From contig NC_044006.1 in the NCBI RefSeq assembly GCF_900496995.4, positions 33,107,120 through 33,171,119 of the forward strand: a stretch of DNA of 64,000 nt, written 5' to 3'. Under the pieces are notes generated by a model. The model ran no database searches. It worked only from the letters and a program-made list of their open reading frames with translations, and was not told where the DNA came from. This DNA is from Aquila chrysaetos chrysaetos. Lineage: Eukaryota > Chordata > Aves > Accipitriformes > Accipitridae. Position 1 is the first letter of the stretch. The number at the start of each line of letters is the position of its first letter. Position numbers and translations under genes: made by a program. This document shows positions 25,301-40,300 of this stretch, piece by piece.

Positions 25301-28300
25301 CAAAAGCCAACCCATGGTCCCTAAAAAAGGGTGAACAAGCACAGATCTTTCAAGGATGTTAACGGGAGATGGGACATGGGCTGGGAGATATAATCTTCAC
25401 AACAAAAAAGGGCCAGGTGTTATGCTGCTGCTGCCTTTAAGTGATGTGGGCAAGGCCCAAGACCCTTTTTCCCCTGTGCTATGACACCACTTGCTCCATG
25501 TGCCAGGCATGGGCCAGGCTGACCAGCCACACCAAGGGCTGGGGGCGAGAGAGGGGCTGCAGCAGCACAACGTGTGTCCCAGTCATGCAGGAATTGTAAG
25601 GTGTGATCCAGTTATGTGTCTCGTGCTCACAGCAAGGATCACGGAATCAGAGAATGGCTGAGGTTGGAAGGCACCTCTGGAGGTCACCTTGCCCAACCCC
25701 CCTACTCAAGTAGGGACACCTAGAGCCGGTTACCCAGGATGGTGTCCAGCTAGGTTTTTATTATCTCCAAGGATAGAGACTCCATAACCTCTCTAGGCAA
25801 CCTGTACCAGTGTTAGACCACCCTCACAGTGAAAAAAGCATTTTCTGATGTTCAGATTGACTTTCATGTGCCCTTTGCCTCTTGTCCTGTCACTGGGCAC
25901 TATTGAGAAGACTCTGGCTCCCTGTTCTTCACTCCCTCCCATCAGGTATTTATACATCTTGGTGGGCTCCCCTGAACCTTCTCTTCTCCAGGCTGAACAG
26001 TCCCAGCTCTCAGCCTCTCCTCATGTGGAGGATGCTCCAGAACTTTCATCATCTTTGTGAACCTGTGCAGGACTCACTCCCCTAAGTCCACACCTCTCTT
26101 GCACAGGGGAGCCCAGAACTGCACACAGCACCGCAGATGTGGCCTCGCCTGTGCCAAGTAGAAGGGAAGGATCACCTCCCTCCACCCACCAGCAACACTC
26201 TTCCTAATGCGGCCCAGGATGCTGTTGTTGGCCGCCTTTGCCAGAAGAATGCATTGCTGGCTCATGGTCAGCTTGTTGTCCACCAAGATCCCAAGGTCTT
26301 CTCTGCAGAACTGCTTTCCAGCCAGTTGGCCTCCAGCCTGTACAGGTGCAGATACCGTTAGATATCCCCAGATGCAGGACTTTGCATTTCCCTGTGTTGC
26401 ACTTGATGAGATTCCTCTCTGTCCAGCCTGTCGAGGTCCCTCTCCACGGCAGCACAACCCTCTGGCTCATCAGCCACTCCTTCCAGTTTTTTTATCATCT
26501 ACAAACTTGCCGAGGGTGCACTCTGCCCCATCATCCAGGTCATTAATGAAGATGTTGAACAGCACTGGCGCCAGTATTGACCCCTGGGGTATGCCACTAG
26601 TGACTGGCCTCCAACTGGACCTTGTACCACTGATCACAACCCTCTGGGCCTGGCCATTCAGACAGTTTTTAATCCACCTCACAGCCCACTTATCTAATCC
26701 ATACCCTGTCAGCTTGTCTATGAGGATGTTACAGGAGACCACAACCTTACTAAGATCAAGGTAAACAACATCCACTGCTCTCCCCTCGTCCACCAAGCTA
26801 GTCACCTCATTACAAAAGGCAGTAAGGCTGGTCGAGCATGGTTTCCCCTTTGTAAATCCATGCTGACTACTTGTGACCACCTTGTCCTTCATGTGTTTGG
26901 AAATGCTTTCAAGGAGGATTTTCTTCATCACCTTCTGAGGGACTGAGGTGAGGCTGACAAACCTGTAGTTCCCTGGATCTTCCTTCCTGCCGATAGAGAT
27001 GACATCAATCTGTTCAGAATGGCACACTTTCCTTCTGTACCTCTCAGGATAGAGAGGATAGGGAAGGACTGGAAAAGAGTGATAAATTCGCTTTCCCTGT
27101 GCTACAAAATGCTACTTGAAGTGTTCCCTGGAAATGCTGTTCCATTTTAAAAATCAGGTATTTTCCTCCCTGTTTCTTCTTGTCCCTGTCAAAGAATGAG
27201 TATCTAAAGTCCATTGGTCATTGATTACACTCAGTAAAAGACAAGGAAAATGTGTATCAAGACTTCAAGGAAGTCAATCTTCCACTGCAGGAAAATTCAA
27301 CACCTTCTTAAGGAAAGGAGAGGAATCATGCCTTTGTACTAGGAAAAGATTATATACAGGAGGAAGATCCAACTTCCAATTACTCCTAAGGCAAATGCAC
27401 ACTGGAGAAAAGGCCCGTGGCATTAGGCCCAGACACTGTTGTACTCCTGATTTCAGATGGTTTGAATTCCACCTAACTCCCTGCACTTACTCTTGGCTGG
27501 CTGTAGTCCTGCAGATGCAATTAGGTTACAGAGAAAGCCTGGCTCCAAACATCCTAGATTCACAGGAGTGGATTGGGCATGATGCTGGGACCAAGAGCAA
27601 GCCAGCAACACAGTCCTCAGCTTCTCTGGTGGCTAGATCCTCCTGCGGCTTCCAGTCCTGTCATCAGTCATGTGGGCCACCGTGAAACTGCCCAAGAGCT
27701 GCCTGCCTCTCAGGACTAATAGGCTGGGCTCCCCTTCACTAACACAATCGTGCCAGCGTGCACCAGTAAAGATGGAAGAACCTGGATCAAGCCAGCAAGT
27801 TCAAAGCAGCTTAATAGAGAATCACCTGCTCCAAGGAAGGGGCAGGAAGAAGTGCATGCCTACCAGTCAAGAGATTACAGATACAATTTTCCTCACTAGT
27901 GTCCTGAGCGTAATGAAGGAACCATAACATAAGAAAGGACTTGTTTCGCTCTCCAGGTACCCACAGGCCGGCTGGCACCACTAAGCATTTTCTGATCATG
28001 TGGTAGAAGACTGTAGTTTATCTGACTGCAGAACCATTTTATAACCCAGGAATCAATCTGTGCAAGTGCTTTGTATGATCTTTTTCTACTGTCCTGCTTT
28101 AATGCATGTAATAAATAAAGCTCTGGCTTTATTACCAATACTTAATTGTTTTGTAACATTTGGAGAGAACTAAATTTTCCTTAGACACAGCTACCTGCAC
28201 AAACATAAATACAGCATGATCTCCAATATTGACAAGAGCCTACTCTAAAGGAAAGCCTAATGTCCTGAGCATTACACATTTCCACAAACACTGACAAAAC

Positions 28301-31300
28301 AAGGGACAATTGAATGTCACTGGCTCTTGAATTCTGACCCCAGTTTTGTAACCACCTGTATTGGTTTTGGCGCGGTTTTGGTAGAGGCGGAAGGGCTGCA
28401 GGGGTGGCTCCTGTGAGAAGCTGCTAGAAGCTTCCCCGGCTCCAAGTCGGACCCACCTCTGGCCAAGGCCGACCCCCACTGCAACACTGGTAGCGCCTCT
28501 GGGAGAACAGATTTAAGAAGGGGGAACCTACACTGAGTAGTAGGAGTGGGATGCGAGAGAAACCCCTGTGCAGACACCGAGGTCAGTGAAGAAGGAGGGG
28601 AGGAGGAGCGGGGGAGGAGGGGATGCCCCCGCAGCCCGTGGTGAGGCGGCAGGCTGTCCCCCCCAGCCCGTGGAGAGGAGCGGGGGAGCAGATGCCCACC
28701 TGCAGCCCGGGGAGGACCCCACGCCGGAGCAGGGGGATGCCCCCCAAGATGGCCGTGACTCCATGGGAAAGCCCGTGCTGGAGCAGTCAGTGCCTGAAGG
28801 ACTGCGGCCCGCAGGAGGGCCCCATGCTGGAGCAGGTCATGAAGAACTGCAGCCCGTGGGAAGGACCTATGCTGGAGAAGTTTGTGAAGGACTGCAGCCC
28901 ATGGGAAGGACTCACATTGGAGAAGTTCATGGAGGACTGTCTCCCATGGTAGGGACCCCACGCTGGAGCAGGGGAAGAGTGAGGAGTCCTCCCCCTGAGG
29001 AAGAAGAAGCTGCAGAGACAACGTGTGATGAACTGACCCCAACCCCCATTCCCCATCCCCCTGCGCCGCTGGGGGGGGGGAGGAGGTGGAGAAAATTGGG
29101 AGTGGAGTTGAGCTGGGAAGGAGGCGGGGGGGAAGGTGTTTTAAGATTTGGTTTTACTTCTCATTATCCTGTTTTGATTTGATTGGTAACAAATTAAATT
29201 GATTTTTTGGTTTTTTTCCCCAAGTCGAGTCTGGTTTTTGCCCATGACCATAATTGGTGAGTGATCCTCCCTGTCTTTGTCTTGACCCACGAGCTTTTCA
29301 CCATATTTTCTCCTCCCCATCCCACTGTGGGGAGGAGTGAGCAAGCGGCTTCGTGGTGCTTTGCTGCCGGCTGGGCTTAAACCACGATACCATCTTGCTG
29401 TCTGAACTTCAGTAAATCACGTATTTTGCTGCTTCAGCTCCCCCATTTGCCAAATGAGGACTACTAAAGACTTAACATGCATTGTACTAAAGTTTTTCAC
29501 CTTCAAAACACTTTAGAATGTAAAATAAGGCAAAAATGTTGAGCACTGCTAATAAGCCTCTAGGTCAAGGTGACTGTTTTCCTTTATAGTCTGAATGAGA
29601 ATAGATGCCCACTAAAAAAAAACCAAAACCAAACCCATAACCCCCACCCCCAAAAGCCCAAATCAACAATCAACAGGTCACAGATGTAACAGACAAGCAC
29701 GGGTGAAAATATGTGTGGTAATGACCCTAAAACATCCAAGGAGAACACAGAACAAGTAAAACAGTAGAAAAAAGCTGGTCTTTTGCAGGTTGCTTTTTGG
29801 TTGATTTGTTGCCATTATACCACAAAGATAAAAATGAGAGTCTTAGCTCGCTGTAAAATGGGAATTGGTATTTATTTCCTGACTGTCACTTACTTACTTA
29901 CAACAGACTTTGTTATCATGTGTTGCAAAAAAACCACCACGCACAAGACATTGCGAATAAACTGTCATAACTGGAAGCATAATCTTTAATGCTAAGGCTA
30001 CTTTACTATTCATCCTCTTGACGATTCCTGACTGTTCTGTACCGCACATTATCACTTGCCTGTATCCAGCTGTTCTTTCTCAACTCTATTAATGACTGCG
30101 AAGGAAGCGTTACCCTTTCCCACTGTGGCTGCACAACACCCCATACAGTGGTGATGTACTGGGTGTGCTGGCTGGGATAGACTTAACTTCACAGCAGCTT
30201 GTGTGGGGCTGTGCTTTGCCTTTGTGGTTAAAACAGTGTTGATAACACATCACTCTTTCGGCTGCTACTGAACAGTGCCTGCACAGCAGGAAAGCCTTCT
30301 TTCCTCTCCCTCCCCTCACCCCAAAGCAAGTAGGCTTGCAAGTGGGCAAGACGTTGGGAAGGGCCACAGCCACGACAGCTGGCTCCAACTGACCAAAGGG
30401 ACATTCCACATCGTATGATGTCGTGTTCAGCAATAAAAGCTCAAGAAAAGGAGGTATAAGGGGAAACGTTTGAGGCTATGGCGTCTGTCTTCCCAAGCAA
30501 CCATTACATATGCTGAGGTCCTGCTTTCCAGGAAGTGGCTAAACACTGGCCTGCCAATGGCAAGTAGTGAATGAATTCCTCTTTTTGCTTTGCTTGCATG
30601 CGCAGCTTTTGCTTTCCTTATAAAACTGCCATTATCTTGATACATGGGTCTTTTTGCCGTCGTTCTATTTTCTACCCATCCTGCAGAAGAGCAGAGTGAG
30701 TGTTTGGCTGCTGACTGGGTTTAACCCACTGCAGGTGGCCTACTCCTTGCCTGGGACTTCCAGCTGCTGCAGTAGTACAAAGAACAATATTAAAAATCAT
30801 TGCAGAAAGGAACTGAACGTGGTTTTTGCAAATCCCAAGATCATATACTGAACTGACAGGCTGAAACTGCTGTCTCACTCTGTAACTTTTAACTATGGAT
30901 AATAATTTTCTTTTTCTGTATAGAAATAAGATGTGAAATGCCAGCTAAACTGCAGGGAGGAAAGATAATGTCAGTAAGAAGCAAAATTGCCTCAAGGTGC
31001 CCAGTTCTGGAGAAACACTATAACTCTTATCTCAAAGATTTACCATAATACTGTAACACACACATTGCCATGTATAATCCACCCAGCACTGCATTATCTT
31101 TTCATTGAATTATTTTGCCATGCAATGTACAACCACATTCTTGCTTTTCTCAGGATTTTTTCTTTTCTGACTGTACTCCCCTCTGCTATACTCTCCCGCA
31201 AGAAGTTGTACTATGACTTTTTGTCTCCAGTGTTTCCTTTTTTTCTGCTCTTTATTCCCCTTTCCTCTTCTTTCCCTACATTACACTCCGTATTTCTTGC

Positions 31301-34300
31301 CCTTTGTATCTCTCGTTCTCTCCCATCCAAATTTCCCTCTATACATGCAAACGCACCATAATAACCTCTACTAATATTTCCTAGCTGTCTTGCCCACTCC
31401 CTTGCATCAGGACATGCATTGCAATTAGCTAACTAAAAATTAGCACCATTCAGGGGAAAAAGGTCAGGGGACAGGATTCAGCATAGTACTACACCTGTAC
31501 AAAGACTGTAGGGAGCAGCTGTGGTTTACCAGTCTCCAGTTGGTAGTTGGCAATACCTGAAAGTGCTTTTCCTTTCCATCCTTCTCTGACAATTTAACCC
31601 CCTAGAAGACAGAAACAGCTTCCCCCCGCCCCGCCCCCGATCCTGTAAAACAGCATTGAGAGGAGAGCTTCTCCATTGCACTTACTGGAGCACTGATGAA
31701 CCTTTGTACTGCGTTAATGTCCCTCCTCCTGAATCTGAAAAGAGAAGGACCCTGAGAACTATCCATGAAATTGATAAAAACTGATTGATTTCCACTGTCT
31801 TAAAACTTACCCAAGTTCTAGTGCAAGCAACTGTACAGAAACTGTCTGCCTACATATTTGGAGCAAGGGACAGCACTGACTCATACTCAGTTTTATCACA
31901 GCCTTTTAAAAAACTCAATATAATAAGAGCTAAATGCTTTTTGTATTTGAACGAAAAAAGTCAAAGTTTCCAGCTTGTGACACCAGCCAAGATAGTAAGT
32001 GGAATTTTCCATCCCTAAGCGAGCCAATCAGGATAACCATGCCCTGGAGAAATGTCACTGACTGCGGCTGTGCATTTCCGAATGTTACACCTCAACACAG
32101 TGAAGCAACACCAATATAGTATTAAGTACATATTTCTGGACAGAATAAAACAATTTCTTTGAACAGCTTCCCAAAACAGAAAGATGAGCGAAGCACAGGC
32201 CAAGGTTACAATTGTAGTTCATGCAAGACTGGTTCAGCTAATTTAAGCAACAACATCGACTGCTGCTGTAATCGAGATTTTCTTCTTCCAGGGCGGTGTT
32301 GGAAATGTGAGCTTTGACAGCCAAACCCCTACTAGAAAAGGAAGATAAAAAAATAGTCCATTTAAATCTTCACTAATGACAGATGAAATCAGCTGCCTTC
32401 AAGTGCATGGTTCTGTGAAGCAGTCAGTCTTTGGTTGCACAATAATCTCTCAGCCCCTGCGTCTGGGCAGATTTCCTTCTTGTCTGGCTGCTTTGCTAAA
32501 ATAAGGAGGCTGCCTGACCTCTGGTAAGTGACTTCTCTTGTGCACCACCATCCACAGGCTATTTATTGAAGATAAAAATGGTTGGAGGGTGAGAAAAGGT
32601 GAAATAATCTTATTCAGACCCCTTATGACTCAGATAAGAGGACAATCCTAAGTACAAGCAAGTGGTATTCTTTATCTATTAATAAGAAGTTATATATCTG
32701 CTCAGGCACAGGCCTCAGTGGTAGAAAAGGATGTAGGGTAATCACAGAACCAGCATATGAATGACATTATTAAAGAGCCCTTGTTACAGGGTGTTAGCCA
32801 TGACGATTAAAAAGGCAATTCTTTGTAATGACTAGCTACAATTAAGTCCTGCCTACCACTGATCACAGTGTATGCAATACTTCAATCCCACCACTGCCAG
32901 CTTAACTAGCTCCCTGCCTCAATCCCCACAGCTGCCTGCACCACACTGAAAAACATCATAAAATGCTGTACGCTATTAACTGAAAGCTGAGGACTTCACA
33001 GTTATATGGCAAAGAATGTACTATATTCTCATCAGGGAATGAATTAATTAAAAAAACCCCACCACAATACAAGTTTGTTACCAACAACAACCTCATAATT
33101 TTATTTCTTTTCTCTCCAATCCAATATTAACAGGTTTGTTTTAAAAATCAACTTAAATTTAAAACATTTCAACTGTAAAATCATTATCAGTAAGTTTTTC
33201 CAATCAACAAAAGATGCACACACAACACTCAAAATACTGCAGCAATGTAAGTGATAATTGAGTAACATTACACAAGTGCCATATTCAAGTCACAAACAAT
33301 TCCCAAAACACGTAAAACTCATTGCAAAACAGTATTAATGGCACAGCTGACTGTTAGCATGTCTGCAAAGGATAGGAACAGAATTTTAAACACAGCAAAT
33401 GCCCTGTCAGGGTTTTAACCCTGGGAAACACAGATGCTTTCCCTCTAACTCTCAAAGAGGTGCTTACGTCTTTCTAGACACCTGCAATGACTGAAGGTAC
33501 TACTCTGGACAAGGTCAGGAGACCCCTATACTTTGCGAGCGTGTAGCTTGTCCACCTATTAATAAGGAATTACTTCTCTGTGCAGGCAACAGCCCCCATG
33601 TAACAGCTAGCCTGCCACCCACTCCAGTGGCCTCTCCCGTCTCAAATCAAGTCATAGTCCCCAAATCATAGATGAACCTGCTGTTTCAGGTAAGAGCAGG
33701 GACACATCCTCTATAACTGGTTTTATCTGCAGATGCGCAGATACAATCACTGGCTCAACCTGTGCTCTCTCCGCTCCTCCTAGGTAAGGTACTGGTTGTG
33801 GTGCTCATTGGGAACCTGTGTCCCACACCACCAAGCCAACTGCCCATTTAGAAAAATACTACCTGATTGCTGCAAAAAGCATGCAAGCAGTTCCTGCTGT
33901 ATTTCACTCCACTGTAGAAGACCATCTATCTTGCATGGTAGGGAGAATCCCTATATCACAATTCAGAAGATTACAGGAAGTAAAAAACATTGTAAGAGAC
34001 TTGAATCTCCAGAGTCCTCTAGTAAAAAGTGGAGGATGTGGTGACAGCAACCAAAAATGTAGGGATTAATATAACCAGATCTCTGCAGATTCATAAATTG
34101 CATAGCAAGCTGTGATTGTTACTTCTCTCCTCTGCAAGGCAAGCACTTCCAACATCTAGATCCTCCTGGAGAGCCATGTTAACTGTTCTCTCAGTCTGGT
34201 AAATCTGAGAGTCAGACAGAATGACAAGGGAAGACAGTCTACAGTGTGGATAGGTTTGCATAAACGGAGAAAGACTGCCCCAAGCACGCAAGGTGCTTCT

Positions 34301-37300
34301 GAGGCAAGAAAAGCAAAAGGACTGGGAGGAGAACTGTAAGCCAGCCAAAGCTGGTTTGGGAGAATCTAAAAGTTAAGAGGTTTCAGCTGTGTTAAGGAAT
34401 GGGAGAAAAGTGGCTCTTGATGGCAGAAAGGAATCCAACAATGATGTACAGGAACATACATGCTCATGGAAGTACACAGACACCTAAGGTATGTAAACAT
34501 TGCTGGAGAACTTTGTCCTTTGAGGCTGTTGCTGCAAAAGCAGCAACAGATTTCACCAACCCTGGGTCTGGAGAGGGAGCCCTCCTTGGGGGCAGGAGAT
34601 TGCCCACCTCACCTGCCATACTACCTTTTGGTCAGCTGGGAAGAAGAGCTCCTTGTAGGAGTAAGGTGCCTCTGAAACCACTGCTCTGAACCATTGTCAG
34701 ATATATTGTTTGGGTTGTTTGTATTGGTTGCCCTTTAAATAGTCAATAAAGTCCCATAATGTCAGTAATATACAATATAGAAAGAGCCTAATCCTTATTT
34801 GTGAGCTATAAAGCTCTTGTAGATAAAGTTCATGGCTGTCTAAAAATGGATTTACCAACCATGCATGGCAATACCACCTACAGAGAAGGAGCCCACATTG
34901 GCTGACCAGCCAAGCCTGCCTCAGACTGGCTGGCTGCTTGAAGCCCAGGGTACACAGCGTTTATTATTAACAAACACCCACAAACTCTGCACAGCAAGCT
35001 GCAAAGTTTCCCCCTTGACCTGGATATCCAGTACATATCTAAAAGCATAGAGCTACTTAAAACTCAAATAGGAACATATAACACAAAACCAGTACCTCAT
35101 AGCAATTATCATTCTAGTAACCTATCAAACTAGATGCACAAAAAATAAAAAGCATATGCAATCTCATCTTCCTGAAAGTTGTTACTGAGATAAGGAATAC
35201 CTTCCGAACTGCTCAGCGAAGTCTCAGTGCCTATGCCTGCTAACCCTCAGCAAGCAATCTGTTCATCGCTCACCCTTACAGATGCTGCTCACAACACAAC
35301 CAGTTCTCATTGTCTGAGGCATTTATTGCTTGACTGATTCAAATCTTCAGTTAACACCTGCCATATCTCTCCCTGCCCCAGAGAACACCACACTGACAGC
35401 TGGCAGTCGCACAGACAGCAGTTAAAAAGTTCTTACCTGTCATCTCCAGCAAAGGCTTTGTTAGTCATGGCAACAGAGCCTTGAGCAACATCTCCTCGCA
35501 TAAGAGGAGGACTTGTTTACATCACCGATGTCCATGTTGTTAGCTGTGCTAGCACATCATTATTTTTATCAGGAAAAAACAGGTGAGAGTTTCCAAAAAT
35601 GACATTTTCCAGACCAACCGGCATCATCACAACCCAGCCGCTGGATCAGACTGGGCCATAGCATGCAAAAGAACGACCTTTCCTAAGTGCAAACACTTGA
35701 TGCTTGGCAAGGTGCCAGAGAAGTGTAGGGCGATGAATGAGGGGGAAAAATGAGAATAGATGAGATTCCCCAGTGTCCCTGTCACAGCTGACAGCTTTCA
35801 GTGACCGCCTGGAAACTGGCAGGCCTTTCAAACACGCTGGGCAGCACTCCTGTGTCTACTAGGAAGCTTCACTCAAGCAATCTACAAAAGGCTCAATTAG
35901 CCAGCAGGTGACAAGCAGCAACTGGGGACTGTGTTCTTCTCAAACAGGTAAGAGAGCTCTCGAAGTGGCCTTCCCAGAGTGTGATTACAGACTTGCAGGA
36001 AAGTATGCCAAGTCATTCTGTAGTTCTGCAGCTGCTGCGGGTTGTCTCAGGTTAACAGCATACTTCTCTCCCAGCAGTCAGTACTTGTTTCTTGAACTCA
36101 CTAATGGTAATTTAAAAAAAAAAAAAAAAACACTAACTACCAGAAACATTCTAAGAAAATTCCCCCTTGAAGCAGCTTCTCAATCTTGCCATCATCGCAC
36201 TTCCATTTTCCTTAAGGGAAGCTGTGAGCAGGAGAGGAAGCCATGAACGTTGCAGCTGCTGCTGTTGTTGCAAGAACAGCAGCCAAATTTGCTTTGGCTT
36301 TGAAAGCTGCAGTCACCAGTCAGACACATCTGTACTCACCATTACATTCATCAAATCACCAGCATCACAGTGGAGGGAGTTGTTTCAGCCGTGATGATCC
36401 CTTAAGAATCTGAGTTACGCGAAAAAGAGGAAGCTCACAGGTGGGTGAAGGGAAATCACAGCAATTTTAGACTTTGAGCTCTGTGTACAGAAAGTAGCAA
36501 TTTCTGGCTGCTGCATACTTTACATCTCACCACAAAATAAAGAGGACAAGGCCACAGCGCACATGATGTGACAACAGCGCAAAGGAGACAACTCAGGCGC
36601 AGTACTGAGTGAATACCTCACAAGGACTCCCCAGGGAGGGGAGCGGAGGAAACACTTACTCATAGTAAGCAGTGTCTGGCTTTGGGGGACAATACTCCAT
36701 CAGACCGGTAATGCGGAGCAGGTACCTAACAGCCTCACGGTCAGGTATACTGCCCTCACTGAGGTATGGCCACAGCTTTACTGGATCACAACGAGACATA
36801 ACAGATTGTTCCAGCCTCTACAGCCCTTGAACCTAGTAAAGGATGCTTGGCAAGATGCTCTTTATCATTTATGGGCTCCAAGCAGATGGAGACCACACTT
36901 GAAAAGAACCGATCTCCTGGTTTCTGTTTCTCTGTGGCAGGAGGGGAGGATGTTCAAAGGGACACCATCTCCAAAGAGAGTGAAGAGAAGGGATACACCA
37001 CACTTGCATGTCTTAAAGAAAAGTCACAGAGCAGTAAGAACCCATGCTTTTCACCACATCTTATTATCCACGGACTCCATGTACACCTGATGAAGATTTT
37101 TAAATGGCATTTGCAAATCTAACTTCCTGTAAAACAAATGTGCCAGGAAACCACTGCCAATACTTCACTCTGCTCTTTCAAGCATATTAAACACATCTCA
37201 GGTGATGTGGTAAATTTCTAGGCTTCATTTCCTTTTTTTTTTGGTTTCAGAAAATGTATTTGCTAAACCTTGTTCAATCACCTCTATACAAAGAGCACTA

Positions 37301-40300
37301 CATGCACTTAAGTTGCTAATGAATGTATTGCAACAAATCCTAATGGATGGGCCAAATGAGCAATGAAAGGTAGCTCCAGCTTTGTGCTTTTAGGAAGCCT
37401 CTTTTAGGATACAAATAAAACATTCACTGACCCATTCAGAACAGAGATTCCCTAGTGTTTAACAATGACTATAACTGTCTTTTTTACAAAATGTACTGGA
37501 GCTGATTTTTTAGCCTTCTAGAGCAGTTTCGACATCAGAAAAATTACTAGTTTCTTTTTTGCTGAAAGAGATAGAAATTAAAACAGATGGTACAAAACCT
37601 TCCCCTGCCCAAGAGAAAAAGGAAAAGGACTACATTCTCAGCTTGTGGTCTGAAGCACATGGAACCACTTCAGGCTTACGTAGTTCCTGCCCTTATATGC
37701 CAGACACTTGCTCTTGCTGACAGTAGTCTCTATGGCTGCCGTGTTGTCTAAAAACGCTTACGCAAAACCAAAGGAGAGCTGAAGTAAAGATACATCAGTT
37801 CCCTGGTTTGGTTTACTGTGTAATCTTGTGAACAGCTGCATCACTGCAGCTGAGAACAGCTGCATGGAGGTGAGACAGAAAGGGAAAATTCCTTAAACTG
37901 GTGTTGCTTGTGAAGTTTTGTCTCATCAAATAAAACTGTGTCAGCCTACCACCAGGCACTCCTTGGTTAACACAGAGAGAACACACTGTGTGTTCCCAGC
38001 TATTACGCAAATACCTGGGCAGAAATTGTAAAGTGGCCACCCAGAGCAGAGGCATGGAAAAAATACAACTGGTCAAGCCAGCCTGTTTCAGTGATCTCAG
38101 TGTGGAAATAACAGGACTTCCCAGACCTATTGGTTTTAATTACTAGGCTTGGACATTCCTCACTCAACTGCTCCTGCTCACTTTGGAGCCATCGAAGACT
38201 TAGATAAATTTTTTCTCTCTTTGCTCAGCATGCCAAGCAAGGTCCTTTTACTGCAGCTTCTAGCAGAACAACAAAAATAATTAGCAGCTACAACACATAG
38301 CTCTGACCTTGGCCTGAAAATAACTTTGCTGCTAAAAAACATGTTCCATTTCTTATTGCTTAGCCAGTAGTTTATCACATAGTTGCAGACTGGAGACACC
38401 TGCACATTCTTGGGGTAGTTTTCCTCAATTATTATTTTCTTTGCAAACATAAAATGCCTCCTGCACGCCTCAAAATAAGACTTTTTGTATAACATGTCAT
38501 GACATCACTGATAGCTATTACAGCATTATTTTTCATGTTTTCTGTTATCAGCCAGATGAAAAGTCAAGCAGAACACAGAACTGTTTGAATCTAAGGTGTA
38601 GGTTAGCATCTGGCAGCTTTCACCAAGCTTGTTACTTCTGGCCATTATTTTCCTTTGAAGAACGATAGACAGAGTGATAGCAGGGGAAAGTTGAAAATGC
38701 AGTCTACACAGGACCCAGAGACAGGCTTACAGTTTCAGCATCTCTGCATATCACCAGAATCCCTCTCTTCTGACTGAGCAGCATTATATACCATACAGGC
38801 AAAATCATACATCACTGACGCGCTGCTGCAAAGAATTAGATGTTTTACTTCAGTCACCTCCATGGACAGAAAGATGTTTCAGGCTCAAGATCAAGTTAGA
38901 AGATTGAGTAGCTCTCAAATCATTTCAAGCATCATTTGCTTTTGTGAATTTCCTTTTCCTGAATCAATGGTTTTGATTAGGAATTGTCTTCTTCCACAAA
39001 CAGATTTTGCTCTCTTTTCACATTTGAACTTCTTCTGAATTTAGCTCGCCAGTAAATTTTTCTGGTATCATCCAACACATTCAGAAATTGATCTTGGCCA
39101 GCAGCCTAACTACCAGCACCTTCTAGCTTCCAGTGTTAGATGTATTAATATTCTCTTGAATACTATTATTCAACTGTATGTTAGTATACGAATAACCCAG
39201 AGGGGTTTCAGCACACTTCAAAGTTACTCAGAATTACAGACCGTCTTGTTGGCTATTCACTTGTCAAGTATGTAATTGCTTTTGGTAAGACATACTTTGG
39301 AAATTAAACAGATACTCAGCAGAAAAGCTTTAACTATTGCCTTAGCATTTCTAACAAGTTAAAATGATGTTGTCAACTTTTATTGAGTTTATCCATTTCT
39401 ACCTTGCAATTGTTTGTAAATTTTTTCTTCAGCCTTGAGAAGATAACTTTGATTTTCTTCTTTTCTGTCTGGTGAAACTGCTCTTTCCTGGTTCATCTTG
39501 AGCTGAAAGAATCAGCACTGTTTTTAGCTTAAAACACCCTGTACTCTGAGGCTGTGCTTACCCTGCCAGAACTACTGTCTGCTCAGTAACAGTGTTATTG
39601 TGGGAACAATCGCCTTCAGTCTGAACTGTGGTCAAAGTTAGGTTGGCCCAACCTGAAGGAGGTGAAAGAGAGGCAAAAAAGGCCATGGGCCACCTCTGCA
39701 CCTCTCAGAGTCTAGAAATGAGGAACAGCCCAAGAACAATTTGAGAAGCCTGTGACACCTACACAAGCATGTGCTGTGCCATGATGGCTCTCCTTCTACA
39801 TGTGAGCTCTCAACACTTTTCTCTCTTCCGTCTGTATTGGTCACGCTCTTGCAAATCTCTGCATCAGACACTTTGGACAGGTGATACCATCACAGCCATT
39901 CCTACCAGCCAACTGCCTAACATGGTGGGATACCTATAGAGGCTCCACTGTCAAACATGGGCTGTGCTGAAAGAAGGACCCAGTCCAATACAGCGTCTGT
40001 GGCATCCTCCAGAATTCAGTTGTAAAAATACAAAAGGCACATAAGGGCTCCACAAGAAATTCAGCTGAATCAGACTTGTTTCAATCTATGAACACTGCCA
40101 CTTGAGCCACCCTGGTGACAATACGGATTTAAATTCATACTGCGCTCTCTAACGGCACAGGATGCTTCAAAAGGCTTCCAAGAACCCATCTACTGAGAAC
40201 TCGCCAAAGTAACATAGGTTCCTAGAAAGTCTTACAATAAAACAAGCCAGCAGTAGCATGGACACAGAGCAAATGTGCTTGAAACAAACCAGCACAGTTA

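Noticed and set aside
26207-26764. 185-codon plus-strand ORF
   Set aside because: It is the antisense shadow of the CR1 reverse transcriptase on the minus strand.
28317-29042. 241-codon minus-strand ORF
   Set aside because: It lies over the LTR and its 45-bp tandem array, antisense to the element; the repeated residues reflect the DNA repeat, not a protein.
28357-30733. The two LTRs as the ends of one provirus
   Set aside because: They are of different lengths and sub-families, and the 775 bp between them has no retroviral coding sequence.
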